From Leidyana gryllorum EB-2025a (taxonomy: Eukaryota; Apicomplexa): a DNA stretch of 64,000 nucleotides. The notes beneath the pieces are model-generated. The model was not told the origin of the DNA. It was given only the letters and a program-made list of their open reading frames with translations, and did not search any database. Numbering within the stretch: the first letter of the stretch is position 1; every line of letters begins with the position of its first letter. The stretch is from assembly GCA_048772705.1 (NCBI GenBank), contig JBLWGC010000126.1, forward strand, positions 84,490-148,489, written 5' to 3'. The position numbers were made by a program, and so were the translations under genes. This document shows positions 57,597-64,000 of the stretch, one piece after another.

Positions 57597-58180
57597 CATG
57601 TACCGCCCGTTCTGTCCCTATTACTCTATGTGTGACGCTTTCTACTGAGTCCTTGTGCTGTTCTATGGTGGAGTACCGAGTGTTTCCAAGGTGTCACTGC
57701 ATATTGAGGCGTTCCCCAACTAGATTTCTGTCACTTGACCGCTAACTACATCTGATCTCAAATCGGCGCCGTCTCTGTCACCACTCAACGGTCTCGGGTC
57801 TTCGGCGGGCCTGCGAATGTCGCACTGAGACTGAAGACGCAATTGTTATGATTTGAGAGCCAAGTCGAACAGATCTGAGGTTTATCATTGTGCTTGGGGA
57901 GCTGCTGTTCGGGGCAAAGTTCAAAGGGTCGGAATGGTTGAGGCGATGCTAAGTTGGTGTAGAAAGGTTGTGAAAGAGCGAAAACGCTAGTTTGTGTGTG
58001 CTCAAAGCCCTCATATCATCATATCTCCCACCAGTTGTAGTGGCATACCAGAAATATCTTAGGCCTCACTTAGTAATGTTCCACCTCGAGTTAACAGTTT
58101 GGACAGCATCGCCAGAATCTTCAATTATTCACATGGGTAGGTGAGCCCTGGAAGCGTGAAGCGCGGAGGACACCGCGTTA
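57597..58180. repeat. degenerate satellite remnant and unique sequence
   Basis: Up to about 57850 this still resembles the satellite (GTCTCTGTCACCACTCAACG core) with many differences and deletions. The rest is unique and holds no supported gene. Confidence 0.6.
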
Positions 58181-58560
58181 TCATCCAGCAATCACCCTGG
58201 TGTCCGTTCGCCGCTTGCCCTCACCACGGTGGCATTTATGCGCTGGCTCATGTGATGCGGTTCTACGCGAGATTTGCCAATTCTGACATAGAGCCGTAAT
58301 TCGGCATGCGTGCGGATGCCGTGTTCCATGCTTTCGTTTCCTTTTCCCGCCAGTTGAGTCTTGCTGATCATGTTGCGCGGATCTCTTCACTCCTCTCCGG
58401 GACTGTTGATTGTGCGAGTCCGTCGTAGGTGGTTTGGAATCTGTACGATCCATCATCTCCATGGACAGAGTCTCCTGAGGGGTATGATGAAACTCTGGGT
58501 GCGACAATGCAAAGTCGATCAGTCTTTAAGGAATTGGTCTCCGTTTTTATCTTACTGCAT
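58181..58560 (-). CDS. possible small basic protein (two exons)
   Basis: ATG at 58558-58560 with a 5-nt first exon (ATGCA), an intron of 32 nt and an exon 58523-58181 gives about 115 residues. The protein has a nuclear-type GGKRKRKHG cluster and a His/Arg-rich end. The intron is shorter than usual and the gene sits in a gene-poor region, so it may be a remnant. Confidence 0.35.
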
Positions 58561-59621
58561 CTGTAGACCTCCGGTGTGGAGGGTTTCATCTGCACTGCAC
58601 ATTTGTCACGTCGTCTCCTCCCCATTTCCTCATTGACGGCCAGGACTCTTCATCTCATCCCGCCGCACCAAGGCTTTTTTGTTAACCTCATGCTAACTGG
58701 CCCTCTTCGCGGTGGGCGTGCGGTAGCACGTAGTTCCTGCAGCCACCGTAGATGAGTATTTATTTGTGAACGTTAAGATGTATCTACTTTGTACTGTTGT
58801 CCGCTGTAGGTAAGCGACCCGCCTCAGCTCCCCTGAGAGCCTGAGGGGGGATGATAAACACTACGGAATCAGCAATGTCGAGCTGTGCGTGTCGAGCGCA
58901 GCCCTGAAACCAGTGGTGAGATATGGCGTATGCCGACTTGTGGGGCTCACAGTGTGAACTGCACCCTTTCAACCGTCGAAAGGAGTGTGGTGAACACTGG
59001 CGCCTTACACTGTCAAGTAAGTGTGCGTAAGAATGTGTGGAAGGCTCGCATTATGTGAGAGCAGCTCCATTGCCACAACCGCCTAATCATTCCCTCGAGG
59101 CGTCTGACACCTCGTTCCTCCAACTCTTCGGCGTGGAGAACCTTCTGAGTAGAGCAATCACACACTCGCAGAGTGGCTGAGCATCGCAACACTATTGTAT
59201 ATCTGAATCCACTACTGTGAGCAATTGAGAAAAGCAAGTTCGAGCTTTGCTCAAATGTTGGTGCACTTCATCATCCCCACACGACGCCCTTCTCTATTTC
59301 CATTTTTTCGAGCGAACACTGCTCTCAGACTAACAGAAACCAGTCATCTCCCCTCACCACAATGTTTCATTCGAGGTGCGAGTGTTACGATTTTGAAACA
59401 GCGAAGAGTTCAACTTCCGCAAGACATCGGGGGACAAATATGGTTGCAGTCCCCCACGGCGAGAGGCGGCAGAAGTATAAAAAGCTTCAAATTATCTTGA
59501 CCTGTGTCGCCTCGGGAGTGGGTAATACACCGGACTTCGCGTTCAGTACAGTGGATGCGGGCTCCTCGACAAGTGAGGGGAGAGGAATAGCGCGGCCTTT
59601 CACGTCGTTGCTGAGCAAGAC
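58561..59621. other. gene-poor stretch
   Basis: No frame on either strand has convincing length, start and splice support. No repeat similar to the satellite or LTR is obvious. It could include the promoter of the gene at 59622. Confidence 0.5.
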
Positions 59622-60975
59622 ATGGAGACAGCTCGCGAAGGATTCGTGGTGCTTGACAGAGATTATGTGTACGAAAGAGACGTTGACCTGGAGGAGCAGG
59701 CGGACCCCATGACTGCCACCCCCTCCTTTGCACCCGGAGGAGTACGGAAAGCACGGGCTGCCCGGCCTCCTGCTGAGTCAGTGTCAAAGTGGACGCTAGG
59801 CTTGGATTTGGACCAATTGTTCCAACGGCTTGGCATAAAGCACTCGGCGGAGTTGTCTGACACAGAAGTTGATACTCTTGAAAATGCATGGAATACCGAG
59901 AATCCCTTCCCGTTAATCGACACAGTGGAGTCGCAGCTGAATATGATGAGGTGGGGATCCGGGAACGACGAAATGAGACCTCTCTTGGACGAAGTGGTGA
60001 CGAGGAGACACATGTTCAATGAGGCGCTGGCCGCAGCAGGCGTCGCGGATACTCGACAACAGCAATATTGTCGGTATTTGGCGGACGCGCGAATATTCTG
60101 GAAGTTGTTCCGGGAAGCAGACCGAGACTGTCAGCTGACGCACCTTGACGAGGAGGGTGCCGGCGCTACCGCGATCGAGACGCAGCCAGAGTCAGAAATT
60201 GAAGCAAAGGATTTGGACGGAAGAAGTTCCCATGACACTTCTCATCGAATCCTTCGTCGGGAGGCACGTGACCGGAGACACCCGGGAAGAGCGCTTACAA
60301 ACACTGAAGCTGTTGGAAGATCACAACCTGAACATCTCACCACAATTGAAACACGCTATTGAAAAGCATAAGAATTTGGTTCGGGTCCAACGAGCAATAC
60401 AAGGATCAATCTTCTCACAATTAAACAGAGAAGTAAGCGAAGCACTGGACGATCTAAGCGTCTCGAAGCGACGGTACGAAGTCAAATGGAAGCATTACCT
60501 CACTGTTCGTAATAAAGTGTTTGCAAACCACCAATTGCCCACGAGCTTGCTGCCGGACGCAGAGGTCACGGGTCCAAAGACTATCGCAATTAGAAACGTA
60601 TCCATCGACACCGACGTGCTGTTGTGGCTAAAAGGCTCAGGGCATGTGGGAGCGATCTTTCCGGTGGAGAGCTTGTTCACGGGACCGTACTCCTACTGCG
60701 TCTCGCCCAGAACGGCGGACATACACTACAAGAAAGAATGGTACCGAGGCCATTTTCTGGACATCGCCGCGGTGTGCAGTATGATCACGACGATTGCAAC
60801 GCTTCCGATGTTTGCGATATATCCTCAACTTATCGTCTGCGTGGCCGCTTTCACCAGTGGCCCCATCGGCTTTGCGGCCGGCAGCTACTTCTTGAAAGCG
60901 GCACGTGATGGCAGGATAAGTCAGCGGATCGGCTTGCCGCCTTTACCCTTTCTCCCCACTGTCCACCCAAGCTGA
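59622..60975 (+). CDS. member 1 of an unrecognised paralogous family, frameshifted
   Basis: ATG 59622 opens a frame whose N-terminal domain (LSDTEVDTLENAWNTENPFP and a following helical block) is clearly related to that of the gene at 62170. After about 200 residues the frame is lost near 60221, where one extra G in a short G run moves reading to the next frame; the new frame then continues with VPMTLLIESFVGRHVTG, again matching the paralog, to 60975. The C-terminus has two hydrophobic helices (AVCSMITTIATLPMFAIY and LIVCVAAFTSGPIGFAAG). The break may be a true mutation or an assembly error. Function unknown; membrane association is likely. Confidence 0.6.
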
Positions 60976-61832
60976 GCTGGAATGTGTTTGGGGGTGGCTG
61001 TGAAGATTTTAGGTCTAGTAGTGTGGGAAGACGACTTTTCCGATGTCACCTATTCAAATTACGAGCCCTACCGTCTCGCTCCCTATGGTAGGTAAGACAG
61101 AGAGAGGGAGAAGTACAAATGCCATGCTAGAGGTCTTGACCTCAACTCGGACACCTCACGCTCTGCAGAGGTTCTCTGGCGGACTGCGGGACATGCTAGG
61201 AGGGTCCCCGCGCGCTTGCTTTCGATCCATGTGTTCTTCTACTACCTCGGGGGATGAAGCAAAACAAACACAGCGTCATTGGTGACATTGTCAAGACCCG
61301 TCAATATCTCAATTAGTGGGCGGTCACAATGACGAAGAGGGCCTCTGGCAAGCTGCAGCTTTGTCGACAGCCGGTCGATGCGCCAGTCTTGTTCGGACTG
61401 CCGCCGACTGTGCCACCCCGAAGAGGCAAACAGCATCCACAACAACTCCGTCGTCCTCCATATCGGCGACCGGAGTCGTAGGTGTCAACCCATGCCTCCT
61501 CGGTGGCCGATTTTAAAAGCGGGCACCGCGTGCGTGTGCCTGGGTTGGGGTTGGAACACTAATGACCAATCCAATCAGACAAAGTACATCTCTGCCTTCA
61601 AGCCCTCGCACAGCGACCCCTTGTGTTGTCCTGTAGCTTGCCTGATACGCAATGTACATATGTGCCTTTGACACCGTATCTCCCCAAAGCTTCCTCCTAT
61701 TCAGGGTCGCATGAAGAGCTCGCCAGAGGGTGTCACCAGGGGGCCAGACATCAGCCTGGCGGGTGATAAACACTCGATGGTCTTGTGCCGGGACATCCTG
61801 GAGTCAGACGCCCTACCGTTGCCATCGAAGCC
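60976..61832. other. intergenic stretch without a supported gene
   Basis: Short frames only. It separates the two paralogs and leads into the diverged LTR copy. Confidence 0.5.
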
Positions 61833-62045
61833 TATGGACACCAGATTAGGCAGTCTAGCCACAGTAAAGCACTCGTGTGCCCGGCCGGGGAGACACACTT
61901 CTACACACACGCGTTTTTACATAGTCAGTGATTGAACATCCCGGAACTGAAGCCAACAACTAGATGCACCCAGACTACCAAAAGCCAGCCGACGTTCCCA
62001 CCTGCGCATGAGCCCGTTGGACAAGACAGTAAAATTCACAAATCC
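61833..62045. mobile_element. diverged solo LTR, opposite orientation
   Basis: Read on the plus strand this matches the reverse complement of the LTRs at 53846 and 54784. Shared blocks are CCGGCCGGGGAGACACACTT, ACACACGCGTTTTTAC, GATTGAACATC, ACTACCAAAA(G/A)CCAGCCGACGT and ACAAGACAGTAA. Identity is patchy and the outer parts are lost, so it is an old copy. Confidence 0.7.
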
Positions 62046-62169
62046 AGAGCGGGACGCGTGTTTTGTCGTCGACACCGTGATGCCATCATTAGCCTGAAAT
62101 GCTTTTTTATCGGAGAGGGCTGCAACAATCTCATTCCTGCATACTGCTGGTGGTGGGTTAATTTTTAGA

Positions 62170-63996
62170 ATGCAACCTGGAACGTATGGTTCAGAGGTCA
62201 GAATGCTGCCTCGGAGAGAATGTCGAGGGACGAGGGCAGTGCTAATGGCCAACAAACGAAGGAATGCCACCAGTACATCCAAGGGACTAGTCTTCTCTTC
62301 CGTGGTGTTTGGTTGCTCCTCAGCTAGTTACGACATGTCGGGAATAGAGGAAAGTCCGACGATCATCCCCGGCCTTGGTGGCTCCTCCGCTGTTTACGAC
62401 ATGTCTGGAATAGAGGAAAGTCCGACGATTATTCCCGGCCGTGGTGGCTCCTCCGCAATTTACGACATGTCTGGAATAGAGGAAAGTCCGACGATTATTC
62501 CCGGCCGTGGCGGCTCCTCCGCTATTTACGACATGTCTGGAATAGAGGAAAGTCCGACGATTATTCCCGGCCGTGGCGGCTCCTCCGCTATTTACGACAT
62601 GTCTGGAATTTACGAGGTGTCTGCAAAAGTGGAAAGTCCGACAATCATCCCGAGCCAGAGTTGTATCAACGAGAGACTGCAAGAAGGTGCTGGACAGAGC
62701 CGGCAAGCGGGGTCGGCGCCACTCATCAGGTCGGCGCCACTCATGAATGATGAATCTCAGCCTCTGCCGCATCTGGGAGCTAAGGCCTCGACGGACACTC
62801 TCTCATCAGTACCGGAGCTGATTATGCCGCCCTACCTGGCGGCTTTTTGCAGCCCACTATGCAAGCGGAATCCCCACGTACTCACAGATGGGGAACTCGA
62901 TCTGATGGACGCGGCATGGCTCGATGAGAATCCCAAGCCTTTCCTTGCTGTTGGAGATAGAAGGCTTGAGAACCTCTACAATTCCTTGTTGAAGGGACCA
63001 GCTTTGGAGAGACTCCTCGATGACATCACGCGGGAGCGCCACAAACTCAGTCAAACATTGTACATGGAGAAGTGGACTGATCGACGACAGGTGGCATTAC
63101 GGCGGCGGCTCATCAGTGCTTACAGGATGATGAAGACCCTGAAGACATTTTCTCACGCACCACGAATGCACACAGAAAGTGAAGTTGGAGGCATCACCTC
63201 TCAGAATTCAAACCAATTCGAAGAGATGGAAACAGTACCGCTCAGCTCCAGAGATTGCTCGACATCGGAGACTTTCGGACCCCAGTGGGCCTATCAACAA
63301 TGTTCGGCTAACCAGCGAGTGAGGGGGAGCGCACCAGAGCAAACCCAAGAAGTTGAGGAGGTCATCAATGAATACCTTTTGCGGCGAGTTGTTTCTAGTC
63401 TGGGCACAATCAGCTGCGTGGAACGTCAACTGTGCGCCTGGGCAACCCTTGTATCACCAAAGCTAAAGTTGACGCCGTCCGAGTTTCTATCCCAAATGGC
63501 CAAGACAGTGGTCGAGAAGGCCATACAAGATGGGACTCGGAGTGTCTTTGAGGTGCTCAAAGGGCACTGCCGGCAAGTTTTGAAAGATGGCGGGGCAGAC
63601 ATTGGCCTGTTCAGCAGGAATATGGGCTTGTTCGAAAATAGCTTCGAGTGCGGTAAGCTTCGCAAGCCCGAGGAGGTGATGCAACGACGGCGAGGGTTTT
63701 TGAATGACTGTGAAAAGACGGTCAACAATACGTCTTATCACCAGCTGATGCAATTGCTCTACATGGAGTTGAAGGAAGACGGAAGCCCTCCGGTCGAGGT
63801 TAAACTGATTTCGAAAAAGGAGTTGGGCTTCGCAGACTATATGATTCCTATGGAGCCTCTGGTCGAGACATTTGTGCGAAGATATTTCGGCTACGATCGC
63901 GAGCTGATGATCAAAAGTTTGAGAGAGTGTCATAAGTTGGATGTCTGCCCAGACTTGGAATATGCTATCAGGAATTATCAACAGTGGTCCCAGTGA
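62170..63996 (+). CDS. member 2 of the paralogous family, with N-terminal 22-aa repeats
   Basis: ATG 62170 starts a 608-residue frame. Residues about 50-155 are five copies of a 22-residue unit (YDMSGIEESPTIIPGRGG core). The family domain follows (LTDGELDLMDAAWLDENPKP, then a helical block with ERLLDDITRERHKL). A region of about 190 residues absent from member 1 comes next, then a segment PMEPLVETFVRRYFGYDREL that matches member 1 (PMTLLIESFVGRHV). The frame ends at 63996, 4 bp from the window edge, before the hydrophobic part present in member 1. It may be truncated or continue by splicing outside the window. No known domain. Confidence 0.65.
   Translation: MQPGTYGSEVRMLPRRECRGTRAVLMANKRRNATSTSKGLVFSSVVFGCSSASYDMSGIEESPTIIPGLGGSSAVYDMSGIEESPTIIPGRGGSSAIYDMSGIEESPTIIPGRGGSSAIYDMSGIEESPTIIPGRGGSSAIYDMSGIYEVSAKVESPTIIPSQSCINERLQEGAGQSRQAGSAPLIRSAPLMNDESQPLPHLGAKASTDTLSSVPELIMPPYLAAFCSPLCKRNPHVLTDGELDLMDAAWLDENPKPFLAVGDRRLENLYNSLLKGPALERLLDDITRERHKLSQTLYMEKWTDRRQVALRRRLISAYRMMKTLKTFSHAPRMHTESEVGGITSQNSNQFEEMETVPLSSRDCSTSETFGPQWAYQQCSANQRVRGSAPEQTQEVEEVINEYLLRRVVSSLGTISCVERQLCAWATLVSPKLKLTPSEFLSQMAKTVVEKAIQDGTRSVFEVLKGHCRQVLKDGGADIGLFSRNMGLFENSFECGKLRKPEEVMQRRRGFLNDCEKTVNNTSYHQLMQLLYMELKEDGSPPVEVKLISKKELGFADYMIPMEPLVETFVRRYFGYDRELMIKSLRECHKLDVCPDLEYAIRNYQQWSQ
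62317..62640 (+). repeat. 66-bp in-frame tandem repeat, about five copies
   Basis: Copies are spaced exactly 66 bp (ATG of the DMSG codons at 62335, 62401, 62467, 62533 and 62599). The middle copies are almost identical at DNA level; the first and last are diverged. Confidence 0.92.
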
Positions 63997-64000
63997 ACGA

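Noticed and set aside
58784-59237. Short minus-strand frames in the gene-poor stretch
   Set aside because: Short, without starts or splice sites that extend them.

Overview
The window is nuclear DNA from a single-celled eukaryote with a very compact genome. Genes are split by short spliceosomal introns, mostly 40-60 nt with GTAAGT/GTGAGT donors and plain AG acceptors. They lie on both strands with gaps often under 50 bp, and the standard stop codons are used. The gene set is plainly eukaryotic: eIF3b, a cohesin SA/SCC3-like subunit, DPH5, lariat debranching enzyme, PIG-H, cystinosin, UNC-50, ARL1, a DHHC enzyme and Pol III components. I cannot name the organism. A perkinsid-like alveolate or another compact-genome protist is a guess from gene spacing and family content only. 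I joined all exons by hand; most multi-exon models keep frame at every junction and give a protein of the size expected for the family.

Layout. 1-14 kb: a partial gene, two small ORFs, a TMCO4/DUF726 hydrolase, a secreted protein, UNC-50, a coiled-coil protein, a DHHC palmitoyltransferase, a Cys-rich protein and two unknown genes. 14-28 kb: eIF3b, a His-rich unknown, a C2HC zinc protein, ARL1, an LRAT-domain protein, two small Cys-containing proteins and a long cohesin SA-like gene. 28-42.7 kb: TFIIIC subunit 5, an SR-like protein, the tandem run RPC7 > DPH5 > cyclin > four-TM protein, an A20/AN1 protein, cystinosin, a Kelch-BTB-BACK protein and DBR1. 43-52.5 kb: an SPX-MFS transporter, PIG-H, two long unknown proteins, an acidic nuclear-type protein, a CsbD/LEA-like peptide and a compositionally distinct 257-aa protein.

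From about 52.5 kb the character changes to repeat-rich accessory DNA. A satellite of alternating ~342 and ~373 bp units (about 53.7-57.6 kb) is interrupted by an LTR-type element with a gag-like reading frame. After it come low-gene stretches, a diverged solo LTR in the opposite orientation, and two genes (59.6-61.0 and 62.2-64.0 kb) that form an unrecognised paralogous family. One of these carries a single-base frameshift and the other a 66-bp in-frame tandem repeat.

Genes that may share a process are few: GTF3C5 and RPC7 (Pol III transcription), PIG-H and UNC-50 and ARL1 (ER/Golgi membranes), DBR1 (intron lariat turnover in an intron-rich genome), SPX-MFS and cystinosin (storage-organelle transport). 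I saw no tRNA, rRNA or CRISPR array.
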